This document shows, one piece after another, positions 54,530 through 63,585 of a stretch of DNA of 64,000 nt (the first letter of the stretch is position 1; every line of letters begins with the position of its first letter). A program made the position numbers and the translations under genes. The stretch covers positions 248,001-312,000 of the forward strand of contig NZ_CAJYPS010000027.1 of assembly GCF_913777145.1 (NCBI RefSeq), read 5' to 3'. The stretch comes from an uncultured Roseateles sp. Its GTDB lineage: Bacteria > Pseudomonadota > Gammaproteobacteria > Burkholderiales > Burkholderiaceae_C. The notes under the pieces were generated by a model. The model was given only the letters and a program-made list of their open reading frames with translations, was not told where the DNA came from and made no database searches.

Positions 54530-56422
54530 ATGAGGTCCCTGTTCAAGGCCATAGGGTGGCTGTTTTCCAAGGCTTGGTGGCTGCTGGACGGCACGCGCCG
54601 GGCGCTGATGAACCTGGTGGTGCTGGCGCTGCTGGTGGTGCTGGTGGTGGGCTGGCTGGGGCGCGCACCGCGCCCGCTGGCCGACAAGACCACGCTGGTG
54701 CTCAAGCTGGACGGCCAGCTGGTGGAGCAGTTCTCGGGCACACCGCGCGAGCAGCTGGCGGCCCAGGCCCGCGGCGGCAGCCTGCCGCAGCAGACCCGGC
54801 TGCGCGACGTGCTGGCCGCGCTGGACGCCGCCGCGCGCGACGACAAGATCAGCACCCTGCTGCTGGACGTGGACGACCTCGGCGGCGCCGGCGTGGCCGG
54901 CCTGCACGAGGTGGCCGCGGCGCTGCAGCGCTTCAAGGCCAGCGGCAAGCCGGTGCTGGCCTATGGCGACAGCTTCAGCCAGCGCGGCTACTTCCTCGCG
55001 GCCCAGGCCAGCCAGGCCTTCCTGCACCCCATGGGCATGGTGACGCTGCAGGGCTTTGGCGGGCGGCGCATCTACTTCAAGGAGGCGCTGGACCGCGTGG
55101 GCGTGACCGCCCATGTGGTCAAGGTCGGCACCTACAAGAGCTTTGCCGAGCCCTACACCGCCAGCGGTCCCAGCCCCGCGTCGCAGGAGGCCGAGGGCCT
55201 GGTCTATGGCGAGCTTTGGAAGGGTTACACCGGCGCGGTGGAGCAGGCGCGCAAGCTGGAGCCCGGCAGCATCATGCGCGGCATCGACGAGCTGCCCCAG
55301 CGCCTCGCCGCGCTCAAGGGCGACCCGGCCCAGCTCGCGCTGCAGGCCAAGCTGGTGGACGGCCTCAAGACCCGCGACCAGATGCGCGAGCTGCTGATCG
55401 AGCGCGGCGCGCGCGACGCGGCCAGCAAAAGCTTCCGCCAGATCGGCCTGGGCGACTACCTCGCGCGGCTGCCGCAGGACAGCGGCCCCGCCGCGATCGC
55501 GGTGGTGGTGGCCGAGGGCGAGATCGTCGACGGCAGCACCGGCCCCGGCCGCATAGGCGGCGACTCCACCGCCCGCCTGGTGCGCCAGGCGCGCGAGGAC
55601 GACACGGTCAAGGCGCTGGTGCTGCGCGTGAACTCGCCCGGCGGCAGCGCCTTCGCGTCCGAGATCATCCGCCGCGAGCTGGAGCTCACGCGCCAGGCCG
55701 GCAAGCCGGTGGTCGTGTCCATGGGCGACGTGGCGGCCTCGGGCGGCTACTGGATCAGCATGGCCAGCGACGCGGTGATCGCCGACCCCGGCACCATCAC
55801 CGGCAGCATCGGCGTGTTCGCCATCCTGCCCACGGCCGAGGGCCTGATGGACAAGCTCTCGCTGCGCACCGGCGGCACCACCACCACCTGGCTGGCCGGC
55901 GGCTACGACCCGCGCCGGCCGCTGGACCCGCGGCTGCAGGCGGCGCTGCAGTCCGGCGTGGAGGGCACCTATGCACGCTTCACCGGCCTGGCCGCGCAGG
56001 CGCGCAAACGCACGCCGGAACAGATAGACGCGGTCGCCCAGGGCCGCATCTGGACCGGCGCCCAGGCGCTGGAGCGTGGTCTCATCGACCGCACCGGCAG
56101 CCTGGACGACGCGCTGCGCACCGCCGCGCAGCTGATCAAGCAGCCCACGCCCGAGGGCACGCGGCCGCGCGTGCGCTATCTCGAGCGCGAGCTCAGCCGC
56201 ACCGACCGGCTGATCGCCTCGCTGGCCGACGTGGTGGCGCCGCCGCTGCTGGACGCGCTGTCCGCGCGCCTGCTGCCGACCAGCACCCAGCTCGCGGCCG
56301 ACGCGCTGGCCACCCCGGCCACCGCCGAAGACCTGGCCGCGCTGCGCCTGCTGGGCCAGGCCGCGGCCCAGGGCCGCTGGGACCGCGCCACCGCGGCCCA
56401 CTGCCTCTGCAGCACGCCCTGA
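54530..56422 (+). CDS. sppA: Signal peptide peptidase SppA (long, 67-kDa type)
   Basis: SppA is an S49 serine protease that degrades leftover signal peptides in the membrane. The 630-residue protein has one N-terminal membrane helix (residues 28-45) and two S49 halves, as in E. coli. The catalytic Lys is at about residue 202 in KVGTYKSFAEP. The catalytic Ser is at about 404 in MGDVAASGGYWIS, matching E. coli Lys209 and Ser409. The ATG at 54530 follows a strong AAGGAGG ribosome site; a TTG at 54527 sits too close to it. Confidence 0.94.
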   Translation: MRSLFKAIGWLFSKAWWLLDGTRRALMNLVVLALLVVLVVGWLGRAPRPLADKTTLVLKLDGQLVEQFSGTPREQLAAQARGGSLPQQTRLRDVLAALDAAARDDKISTLLLDVDDLGGAGVAGLHEVAAALQRFKASGKPVLAYGDSFSQRGYFLAAQASQAFLHPMGMVTLQGFGGRRIYFKEALDRVGVTAHVVKVGTYKSFAEPYTASGPSPASQEAEGLVYGELWKGYTGAVEQARKLEPGSIMRGIDELPQRLAALKGDPAQLALQAKLVDGLKTRDQMRELLIERGARDAASKSFRQIGLGDYLARLPQDSGPAAIAVVVAEGEIVDGSTGPGRIGGDSTARLVRQAREDDTVKALVLRVNSPGGSAFASEIIRRELELTRQAGKPVVVSMGDVAASGGYWISMASDAVIADPGTITGSIGVFAILPTAEGLMDKLSLRTGGTTTTWLAGGYDPRRPLDPRLQAALQSGVEGTYARFTGLAAQARKRTPEQIDAVAQGRIWTGAQALERGLIDRTGSLDDALRTAAQLIKQPTPEGTRPRVRYLERELSRTDRLIASLADVVAPPLLDALSARLLPTSTQLAADALATPATAEDLAALRLLGQAAAQGRWDRATAAHCLCSTP

Positions 56423-56621
56423 CCCCGGCCCGCCAGCGGCCTGCCCGCTGTCGCTGAGCCGCCTCCTTCCCGCGCCGGACGCCCCGCGTCCGGCGCTGTG
56501 GTTTGCTCCGGGTTTACGCGAATGACATCGATAACATTCGCCTTCAAAGTCGCGCCGACGACGACGGACGCGCCCCGCGCCCGCGATCGGACGACCCACA
56601 GAACAAACCGGAGACAAGCCG

Positions 56622-59207
56622 ATGCGAACCCACGCCCCCGTGGCGTCGCGCAACCCTGCGCACGCCCTGACCTCGCGCCCCGCCGCCGCCCCTCAAGCCC
56701 TGACCCCGCGCCTGCTCGCGCTGGCCGTGGCCGCCGCCTGCGCCGCGCCGCTGGCCGCGCTGGCTCAGCAGGCGCCCGCCGCGCAGCCCAAACCGGCCGA
56801 GACCTCGCCCGAGGTCAAGGAGCTGGAAGCTGTGGTCGTCACCGGCACCGCGCGCCGCGAGGGTGTGCGCAAGCTGGAGGCGGGTTTCTCCATCACCACG
56901 GCCACCGAAGAGCAGATCAAGCAGGCCGCGCCCACCAGCACGGCCGACATCCTCAAGACCGTGCCCGGCGTGTTCGTCGAGAGCACCGGCGGCCAGAGCA
57001 ATGCCAACATCCGCGTGCGCGGCTTCCCCACGCCGGGCGACGGCCCCTACTCCACCTTCCAGCAGAACGGCGCGCCGCTGTATGCGCTGTCCTCGCTGAG
57101 CTTCTTCGAGCACTCGCAGCTGTTCCGCCTGGACGACACCATAGAGCGCATGGAAGTGCTGCGCGGCGGCCCCAGCCCCATCTTCGGCAGCGGCCAGCCT
57201 GGCGTGACCGTGAACTTCATCCAGAAGGACGGCCGCACCCCCGAGGGCAGCCTGCGCGTGACCACCGGCACCGGCAGCCTGAAGCGCATCGACGGCGTCT
57301 ACGCCGGCCCGCTGACCGACAAGTGGAGCGTGATGGTGGGCGGCTTCTGGCGCCAGAGCCAGGGCGTGCGCGACACCCAGTTCCCGGCCGATGACGGCGG
57401 CCAGCTCAGCCTGGTGCTCAACCGCAAGCTGGACACCGGCAGCCTGCAGCTCTATGCCCGCGCGCTGAACGACCGCAACGCCTTCTTCACCGCCATCCCG
57501 GTGGTGGGCAGCCCGGACGGCAAGAGCGCCAGCAGCTACCCCGGCTTCGACGCGCTGAAGGACTACTTCTACGGCAACGAGCTGCGCCACATCGTGCTGG
57601 AAACCGGCCGTGCCACCGGCCGCACGCTGCCCAACGGTAAGCCCGAGATCCTGCGCGACACCGTGACCCGCGACCTGGCCAAGGGCCGCGGTGCCGACGT
57701 GCAGACCTTCGGCGCCAACCTGGACACCAAGATCGGCGACTGGACGCTGACCAACAAGCTGGGCCACACCAGCGGCGACGTGCCGACCTACGCCCTCTTC
57801 TCCGGTGCCAACCCGCAGACGCTGGGCAGCTACATCCAGTCCCAGGTGGCGGCGGCCAATGGCGATGCCGGCGTCGTCGCGGCGGCCGGCCGGCTGGCCA
57901 CCGGCGGCACGGCCAGCTTCACCAACGGCGGCGGCGCGATCACCAACATGAACACGCCGGTCATCGTGAACGGCATGTGGGTGGTGGACAAGAAGCTGCG
58001 CTCCACGACCAACGAGACCCGTCTGTCCAAGGAGGTGCTGCCCGGCCACAACCTGACCGTGGGCCTCTACCTGGCCGGCTACAGCTCCAGCGACCAATGG
58101 ACGCTGGGCCAGGCCCAGCTGATGACCGTGACCCCGCATGCCCGCGTGATCGACGTGCAGCTGGACAACGGCGTCAAGGCCTCGCGCGCCGGCTATGTGT
58201 CGCCGCCCTTCTCCTTCAACCTGGACGCCGACTACAGCGGCGACACGCGCGCTTTCTTCCTGGCCGACGAATGGCAGGTCACCAAGGACCTGCGCGTGGA
58301 CCTGGGCGCACGCCGCGAGACCCAGCACCTGAGCGGCACCATCGCCAACGTCAGCAACGGCGACCTGGATAACGACCCCACCACGCTCTACAACAACAAC
58401 CTCGCCTACTTCAACGGCACGAACACGCTGCTGGACAGCAAGCTGACGCGCAACTCCTTCACCGCCGGCGCCAACTACAACCTGAGCCGCGAACTGAGCG
58501 TGTTCGTGCGCGCCAACAAGGGCCATCGCATGCCCGATTTCGACGTGCTGCGCGGCCGCGGTGCCAACGAGGTGCGCGACCCGGTGGAAGACATCACGCA
58601 GTACGAGATCGGCCTCAAGACCGCGACCAAGCTCTACAGCGCCTTCCTGACCGCGTATCAGAACAAGCTGACCAACTCGCAGACCCAGCAGTTCACCAAC
58701 GCCGGCAACCTGGTGCTGCGCCCCAACTCCAAGGCCACCGGCCTGGAGTTCGAGCTGGCGCTGCGCCCGGGTGACTGGATCAAGGGCTTCGAGATCACGG
58801 CCACCGGCAACTACCAGGACGCCAAGTACAAGGACTTCCAGCAGTACAGCGGCAATCGCGTGGAGCGCGCGCCCAAGTTCCAGGCCCGCCTGACGCCCAG
58901 CTGGCAGACGCAGACCAGCTTCGGCCAGCTGCGCAGCTTCGTGACGCTGAACCACGTGGGCGAGCGCTTTGCCGACCAGACCAATGTGCTGAAGCTGCCG
59001 GCCTACCGCAGCTGGGACGCGGGCGCGGTGCTGGCGCTGGACAACGGCATCGAGGTTCGCCTGACCGGCACCAACCTGACCAACAAGATAGGCCTGACGG
59101 AGGGCAACTTCCGCGTGCCGGGTCAGGGCGTGGGCCAGGACGGCGTGTTCCTCGCCCGGCCGCTGTTCGGCCGGGCCTACGAGCTGTCGGTGGGCTTCCA
59201 GTTCTGA
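56622..59207 (+). CDS. TonB-dependent receptor (siderophore/sugar-receptor-like)
   Basis: An 861-residue receptor. The signal peptide is unusually long: a proline-rich lead of about 27 residues precedes the hydrophobic core LLALAVAAACAAPLAALAQ. The plug has LEAVVVTGTARREGVRK, STADILKTVPGVFVEST, NIRVRGFPTPGDGPYSTFQ and RMEVLRGGPSPIFGSGQPG. The barrel ends in RAYELSVGFQF with a terminal Phe. It differs from the ERxEITGS group elsewhere in the window and resembles receptors with short siderophore-type plugs. The MFS permease and trehalase genes downstream suggest a sugar, possibly trehalose, but an 887-bp gap with a palindrome lies between them. GGAGAC precedes the ATG. Confidence 0.92.
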   Translation: MRTHAPVASRNPAHALTSRPAAAPQALTPRLLALAVAAACAAPLAALAQQAPAAQPKPAETSPEVKELEAVVVTGTARREGVRKLEAGFSITTATEEQIKQAAPTSTADILKTVPGVFVESTGGQSNANIRVRGFPTPGDGPYSTFQQNGAPLYALSSLSFFEHSQLFRLDDTIERMEVLRGGPSPIFGSGQPGVTVNFIQKDGRTPEGSLRVTTGTGSLKRIDGVYAGPLTDKWSVMVGGFWRQSQGVRDTQFPADDGGQLSLVLNRKLDTGSLQLYARALNDRNAFFTAIPVVGSPDGKSASSYPGFDALKDYFYGNELRHIVLETGRATGRTLPNGKPEILRDTVTRDLAKGRGADVQTFGANLDTKIGDWTLTNKLGHTSGDVPTYALFSGANPQTLGSYIQSQVAAANGDAGVVAAAGRLATGGTASFTNGGGAITNMNTPVIVNGMWVVDKKLRSTTNETRLSKEVLPGHNLTVGLYLAGYSSSDQWTLGQAQLMTVTPHARVIDVQLDNGVKASRAGYVSPPFSFNLDADYSGDTRAFFLADEWQVTKDLRVDLGARRETQHLSGTIANVSNGDLDNDPTTLYNNNLAYFNGTNTLLDSKLTRNSFTAGANYNLSRELSVFVRANKGHRMPDFDVLRGRGANEVRDPVEDITQYEIGLKTATKLYSAFLTAYQNKLTNSQTQQFTNAGNLVLRPNSKATGLEFELALRPGDWIKGFEITATGNYQDAKYKDFQQYSGNRVERAPKFQARLTPSWQTQTSFGQLRSFVTLNHVGERFADQTNVLKLPAYRSWDAGAVLALDNGIEVRLTGTNLTNKIGLTEGNFRVPGQGVGQDGVFLARPLFGRAYELSVGFQF

Positions 59208-59425
59208 CGAGGCCCGGAGCATGGCCGGGACGGCTCGTTTGTTGATGACTGAAGCGTCCCGGTCAGATCGGGCGGGGGCTTGCTCCTGCCGCTCGTTCAT
59301 GGGCCCAAAGCGGGGTTTGGGCTGGCCTGCTTTTGTAGCCAGGGGGCAGGTCTTGTGGGTGGCTCTTGCGAAGAGCCTTTGCAACTCGCTGCACCGTGCC
59401 GGGATTCCGCCCCGGCGGGCGGGTA

Positions 59426-59453
59426 ACTTTTCTCTGTCGCGCCAGAGAAAAGT
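59426..59453. repeat. Perfect hairpin in the left palindrome arm
   Basis: ACTTTTCTCTG pairs perfectly with CAGAGAAAAGT over a 6-nt loop. It is the counterpart of the hairpin at 59867-59896 and differs from it by compensating changes. Confidence 0.75.
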
Positions 59454-59866
59454 CACCAAAAGAGGAGCGCTAATTCCACAGCCACTGCGAGCCCGCTTGA
59501 TCGGGAGCAGCGGCCTTCAGCCCAGAGGCGAGCCGCTGCGCTCTCGCGGTGGACTTGTGAAGAGCGCCAGCCCTCGCACCTTCAAGCCGGTCAAGGCGCG
59601 GCTGCACGCCGACGCCTGCGGGTGTCAAAGCAAACACGCGCTGCGCGCAAAACCGCGCCGCCCGGGCGGCGCTGCGTTTGCATTGCTCGTGAGCACGGCG
59701 TGCAGCCGCGCGTCGGACGGCGCGCGGGTTCGAGCCCACCGGGCGGTGACAAGTCCACCGCGAGAGCGCAGCGGTTCGCTTCTGCGCACACGGCCAGCGT
59801 CCGCTGAATTGGTGGACCGCGATGCAGGCTCCGAGCGCGGTGCGGTTCAGCGCATCTTCTTTGGTG

Positions 59867-59896
59867 ACTTTCTTCTGGGCGCGACCAGAAGAAAGT
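59867..59896. repeat. Perfect hairpin in the right palindrome arm
   Basis: ACTTTCTTCTG pairs perfectly with CAGAAGAAAGT over an 8-nt loop. Two stem positions are changed relative to the left-arm hairpin, and both pairing partners changed with them. Confidence 0.75.
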
Positions 59897-60094
59897 TACC
59901 CGCCCGCCGGGGCGGATTCCCGGCGCGGTGCAGCGAGTTGCAAAGGCTAGTCGCAAAAGCGGCCAACCAAAACCAACTCTCCCAGAACAAACACTCGCTG
60001 CCAACGCAAGCCATGACGCACCATCGTCGAACGAGCACTTCGCGTGTCCGAGCCGCATGCCCCGCACGCCACCACCGCCACCCAGGCGCATGAC

Positions 60095-61327
60095 ATGACC
60101 CCATCCTCCAGCACGCGACGCATCAAGCTCGCCATCATCCTCACCTACATGCTGTTCGGCGCCCTGCTCAACAGCGTGGGCCCAGTCAACCTGCTGGTGG
60201 TGCAGACCCTGGGTGTGGCGCGCGCCGACGCCGCGCTGCTGGATGCGTGGAAAGACCTGCCCATCGCCATCACCTCCTTCCTGGTGGCATCGCTGCTGCC
60301 CCGCCTGGGCCTGCGCCGCGCGATGGTGCTGGCGCTGGCGGCCGTCGCGCTGGCCTGCGCGGCCATGCCGCAGCTGTCGGCCTTCTGGGCCTTCAAGCTG
60401 CTGTTCGCCACCGTGGGCGTGGGCTTTGCGCTGGTGAAGGTGTCGGCCTATTCCATGATCGGCCTGGTCACCGCCGACCCGCGCAGCCACGCGCGCTTCA
60501 CCAACCTGCTCGAAGGCCTGTTCATGGTCGGCGTGCTGGGCGGCTACCTGCTGTTCGGCCAGGCCGCGCAGCAGCCCGGCAGCGGCTGGCTGAGTGTCTA
60601 CCCGCTGCTGGCCGCACTGGCCGGCGCGGCCGGCCTGTTGGTGCTGCTGAGTCCGCTGGACGAGCGCGCGATGCAGGCGCCTGACAGCCGGCTCAAGGAC
60701 GAGCTGCTCGCGATGGCGCCGCTGCTCAAGCTGGGCCTGGTCGCCGTGTTCCTGCTGTCGGCTTTTCTGTACGTGCTGATCGAGCAGGGCCTGTCCACCT
60801 GGCTGCCCAGCTTCAACAACGAGGTGCTGCACCTGCCCACCGCGATGAGCGTGGGTCTGGCGGTCATCATGCCGGCCAGCACCGCGCTGGGTCGGCTGCT
60901 GAGCGCGGCCGTGATCGGCCGGCTGGGCTGGTTCGCCGTGGTGATGGCCTGCCTGGTCGGCATCGCGGCGCTGATCCTCGCGGCACTGCCGCTGTCGCGC
61001 GCGGCCATGCCGCTGCCGCCGGATGCCGGCTGGCTGCATGCGCCGCTGGCCGCCTACCTGCTGCCCGCCACCGGCCTGCTGCTGGCCCCCATCTACCCAG
61101 CCATCAACTCCGCGATGCTCAGCGCGCTGCCCCAGCACCGCCATGCGGCCATGACCGGCCTCATCGTCGTGTTCTCCGCGCTGGGCGGCACGCTGGGCAG
61201 CTTCGTCACCGGGCGGCTGTTCGTCGCCTTCGACGGCGCGACCGCCTTCGCGCTGCTGCTCGTTCCCGTCGCCGCGCTCGCGCTGGCCCTGGCCGGCATG
61301 CGCCGCCGCCTCACTGCCCATGCCTAA
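60095..61327 (+). CDS. MFS transporter (FucP-like), probable sugar importer
   Basis: A 410-residue permease with about 12 membrane helices, starting at LAIILTYMLFGALLNSVG. Its layout recalls fucose permease (FucP)-type MFS proteins. The end of the gene overlaps the trehalase start by 8 bp, so I infer that it brings trehalose or a related disaccharide across the inner membrane. The ATG at 60095 is chosen because the upstream GTG at 60044 would add a non-conserved leader rich in His and Thr. The direct evidence for substrate is only this coupling. Confidence 0.8.
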   Translation: MTPSSSTRRIKLAIILTYMLFGALLNSVGPVNLLVVQTLGVARADAALLDAWKDLPIAITSFLVASLLPRLGLRRAMVLALAAVALACAAMPQLSAFWAFKLLFATVGVGFALVKVSAYSMIGLVTADPRSHARFTNLLEGLFMVGVLGGYLLFGQAAQQPGSGWLSVYPLLAALAGAAGLLVLLSPLDERAMQAPDSRLKDELLAMAPLLKLGLVAVFLLSAFLYVLIEQGLSTWLPSFNNEVLHLPTAMSVGLAVIMPASTALGRLLSAAVIGRLGWFAVVMACLVGIAALILAALPLSRAAMPLPPDAGWLHAPLAAYLLPATGLLLAPIYPAINSAMLSALPQHRHAAMTGLIVVFSALGGTLGSFVTGRLFVAFDGATAFALLLVPVAALALALAGMRRRLTAHA

Positions 61328-62828
61328 TCCGCCCACCCCCCACGCGCTGTACGGGGACCTGTTCGTCGCCGTGCAGATGAGCCGCGTCTATGCCGACGGC
61401 AAGAGCTTCGTCGACGCCCACCCGCGCCTGGCGCCGGCCGAGATCTGCGCGCGCTACGCGGCCGAGCGCGAGCGGCCCGGCTTCGTGCTGGCCGACTTCG
61501 TGCACGCCCACTTCGAGCTGCCCGCGCCGCCGGCGCCACCCGCCGGCCCGCGGCGCGAGATCCGCGAGCACATCCGCGCGCTGTGGCCGCTGCTGCTGCG
61601 CGAGCAGCGCGCCGCCGTCGAGGGCGACAGCCTGCTGCCCCTGCCCCGGCCCTATGTGGTGCCGGGCGGACGCTTCCAGGAGCTGTACTACTGGGACTCC
61701 TACTTCACCATGCTGGGCCTGGTGGTGGACGGCCGGCAAGACCTGGCCCTGGACATGCTGGCGGACTTCGCCGAACTGCTGCGCCGCCACGGCTTCATCC
61801 CCAACAGCAGCCGCAGCTACATGCTGAGCCGCTCGCAGCCGCCCTTCTTCTTCCTGATGGTGGCGCTGCTGCATGCCGACGACCCGGATGCCGGCTTCGC
61901 ACAGCACCTGGCCGAGCTGCGCGCCGAGCATGCGTTCTGGATGGATGGCGAGGCCGGCCTCGCACCGGGCCAGGCGCATCGCCGCGTGCTGCGCCTGGCC
62001 GACGGCGCGCTGCTGAACCGCTACTGGGACGACCGCGACACGCCGCGCGAGGAGTCCTGGCGCGAAGACGTGGAGACCGCCGCAGCGGCCGCCCACCGGC
62101 CCGCCGCCGAGGTCTGGCGCGACCTGCGCGCCGGCGCCGAGAGCGGCTGGGACTTCAGCAGCCGCTGGTGCGCCGACCCGGCCCGCATAGAGACCATAGA
62201 AACCACCGCGATCGCGCCGGTGGACCTGAACGCGCTGCTGTGCGGGCTGGAGCAGGCGATCGCGGCCGGTGCCGCCCACGCGGGCGAGCCGGCGCTGGCC
62301 GCGCAGTTCCAGGCCCGCGCCCAGGCGCGCCAGCAGCTGCTGCAGGCCCGCTTCTGGAGCGGCGACACGCAGGCGGGCCACTTTGCCGATCTGCGCTGGC
62401 AAAGCGCCAACGCGACCCGGCCGCTGACCGCCGCCGCGCTGATGCCGCTGTTCCTGGGCCTGGCCACGCGGACCCAGGCCGCAGCCATGGCCGCGCAGAC
62501 CGCGCAGCGGCTGCTGGGCGCCAACGGCCTGCTGACCACCGCGCTCGCCAGCGGCCAGCAGTGGGACGCGCCCAATGGCTGGGCGCCGCTGCAGTGGATC
62601 GCCGCGCAAGGCCTGGCACGCTACGGCCACGGTGCGCTAGCCACCGAGATCGCCGGCCGCTGGTGCGCCAGCGTGCGCCGCGTGTTCGAGGCCACCGGCC
62701 GCCTGCTGGAGAAGTACGACGCCGCCCAGGACCGCCCCGGCGGCGGCGGCGAGTACGAGACCCAGGACGGCTTCGGCTGGACCAATGGCGTCTATGTCGC
62801 GCTGCAGGACGGCCTGCTGAAAACCTAG
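61320..62828 (+). CDS. treF: Trehalase (GH37), cytoplasmic type
   Basis: Trehalase hydrolyses trehalose to two glucose molecules. The 502-residue protein has both GH37 signatures: PGGRFQELYYWDSYFTMLGL and QWDAPNGWAPLQW. The C-terminal GGGGEYETQDGFGWTNG is also present. The N-terminus (MPNPPTPHALYGDLFVAVQ) lacks a signal peptide, so this is the TreF-like cytoplasmic form, which needs intact trehalose imported first. The coupled MFS gene immediately upstream fits. The symbol follows the cytoplasmic location. Confidence 0.93.
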   Translation: MPNPPTPHALYGDLFVAVQMSRVYADGKSFVDAHPRLAPAEICARYAAERERPGFVLADFVHAHFELPAPPAPPAGPRREIREHIRALWPLLLREQRAAVEGDSLLPLPRPYVVPGGRFQELYYWDSYFTMLGLVVDGRQDLALDMLADFAELLRRHGFIPNSSRSYMLSRSQPPFFFLMVALLHADDPDAGFAQHLAELRAEHAFWMDGEAGLAPGQAHRRVLRLADGALLNRYWDDRDTPREESWREDVETAAAAAHRPAAEVWRDLRAGAESGWDFSSRWCADPARIETIETTAIAPVDLNALLCGLEQAIAAGAAHAGEPALAAQFQARAQARQQLLQARFWSGDTQAGHFADLRWQSANATRPLTAAALMPLFLGLATRTQAAAMAAQTAQRLLGANGLLTTALASGQQWDAPNGWAPLQWIAAQGLARYGHGALATEIAGRWCASVRRVFEATGRLLEKYDAAQDRPGGGGEYETQDGFGWTNGVYVALQDGLLKT

Positions 62829-62904
62829 GGAGGGTCTGCCAAACCCCGTAGGCCCAAGTCATCGCCGCAGCCGCGCCCGGTTTTGCGCTTAAGCTGCCGC
62901 GGCC

Positions 62905-63585
62905 ATGACCAACGCCCCCCCGCTCAGCCCCGCCACGCTCGCCCGCCTGCTGCCCTTTGCGCTGTTCATGGCGCTGCTGGCGCTGCGCGGCTATCTGCCC
63001 GCCGACCTGGGCGTGGACGCTCGCTGGATCTATGCGCTGCAGACGCTGGCGGTGGGTGGCCTGCTGGCCTGGTTCTGGCGCGACTACGGTGAACTGGCGC
63101 GTCAGAACCTGCCCGATGCGCGCGAGGTGGGCTGGGCGGTCGTCGTGGGCATCGTGGTGTTCGCGCTGTGGGTGCGGCTGGACGCCCCCTGGATGACGCT
63201 GGGCGAGCCCACCGCCAGCTTCGTGCCGCTGCAGGCCGATGGCAGCCTGCACTGGCCGCTGATCGTGTTCCGCCTGGCCGGCGCGGCGCTGGTCGTGCCG
63301 CTGATGGAGGAGCTGTTCTGGCGCTCCTGGCTGATGCGCTGGCTGGAGCGCCCCGGCTTCGAGGGCGTGGACCCGCAGCACGTGGGCCTCAAGGCCATCG
63401 TGCTGTCCACCTTTGTGTTCACGCTGGCCCATACGCTGTGGCTGGCCGCCATCCTGGCGGGCCTTGCCTATGCGCTGCTGTACCGCTGGAGCGGCCGGCT
63501 GTGGACCGCCGTCATCGCGCATGCGGTGACCAACGGCCTGCTGGGCCTGTGGGTCATCGCCAGCCACCGCTGGGAGTTCTGGTGA
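62905..63585 (+). CDS. CAAX prenyl protease-related membrane protein (CPBP family)
   Basis: A 226-residue membrane protein with about seven helices. The CPBP/Abi protease motifs are EELFWRSWLMRW (Glu-Glu and Arg), a His in FVFTLAHTLW and a further His in VIAHAVTNGLLG. It most resembles the CAAX-protease-related family TIGR03008, which in many genomes is near exosortase/PEP-CTERM loci. No exosortase is in the window. The stop codon overlaps the next gene's GTG start (GTGA), so the two are coupled. Its substrate is unknown. Confidence 0.82.
   Translation: MTNAPPLSPATLARLLPFALFMALLALRGYLPADLGVDARWIYALQTLAVGGLLAWFWRDYGELARQNLPDAREVGWAVVVGIVVFALWVRLDAPWMTLGEPTASFVPLQADGSLHWPLIVFRLAGAALVVPLMEELFWRSWLMRWLERPGFEGVDPQHVGLKAIVLSTFVFTLAHTLWLAAILAGLAYALLYRWSGRLWTAVIAHAVTNGLLGLWVIASHRWEFW

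Larger units (their letters stand above)
59374..59948. repeat. Large nested inverted repeat (imperfect palindrome)
   Basis: Left arm 59374-59471 and right arm 59849-59948 are inverted copies, with only two mismatches over the outer 55 bp or so. Inner arms at 59528-59558 and 59749-59779 match at all but one of 31 positions. The centre is a perfect 18-bp palindrome, GCGCCGCCCGGGCGGCGC, at 59655-59672. All three levels share nearly the same centre, so the whole 575 bp is one decayed palindrome. The middle section contains further, less perfect symmetry (GCGCGGCTGCACGCCG near 59597 and its inverse near 59695). Confidence 0.85.
59208..60094. other. Non-coding region holding a large palindrome
   Basis: This gap of 887 bp between the receptor and the MFS gene has open frames on both strands, but they are mirror images produced by the inverted repeat and have no family resemblance. 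About 575 bp are the palindrome described separately. The flanks show partial symmetry too (GGCTCTTGCGAAGAGCC near 59361 and its counterpart near 59950). The last 80 bp before the MFS start hold its presumed promoter. Confidence 0.75.

Noticed and set aside
54449..56653. N-terminal extension of the glutamate-synthase-like gene on the minus strand
   Set aside because: The extension is antisense to sppA. The real start at 54448 precedes the membrane helix and family start.
56544..59459. 971-codon minus-strand open frame
   Set aside because: Antisense to the fifth TonB receptor, and begins inside the left palindrome arm.
59221..60093. 290-codon plus-strand open frame between the receptor and the MFS gene
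   Set aside because: It is composed of the palindrome and its flanks, with a mirror peptide on the opposite strand; no family, no ribosome site of note.
59591..61336. 581-codon minus-strand open frame
   Set aside because: Antisense to the MFS gene for most of its length, then runs into the palindrome; very rich in Gln, His and Gly.
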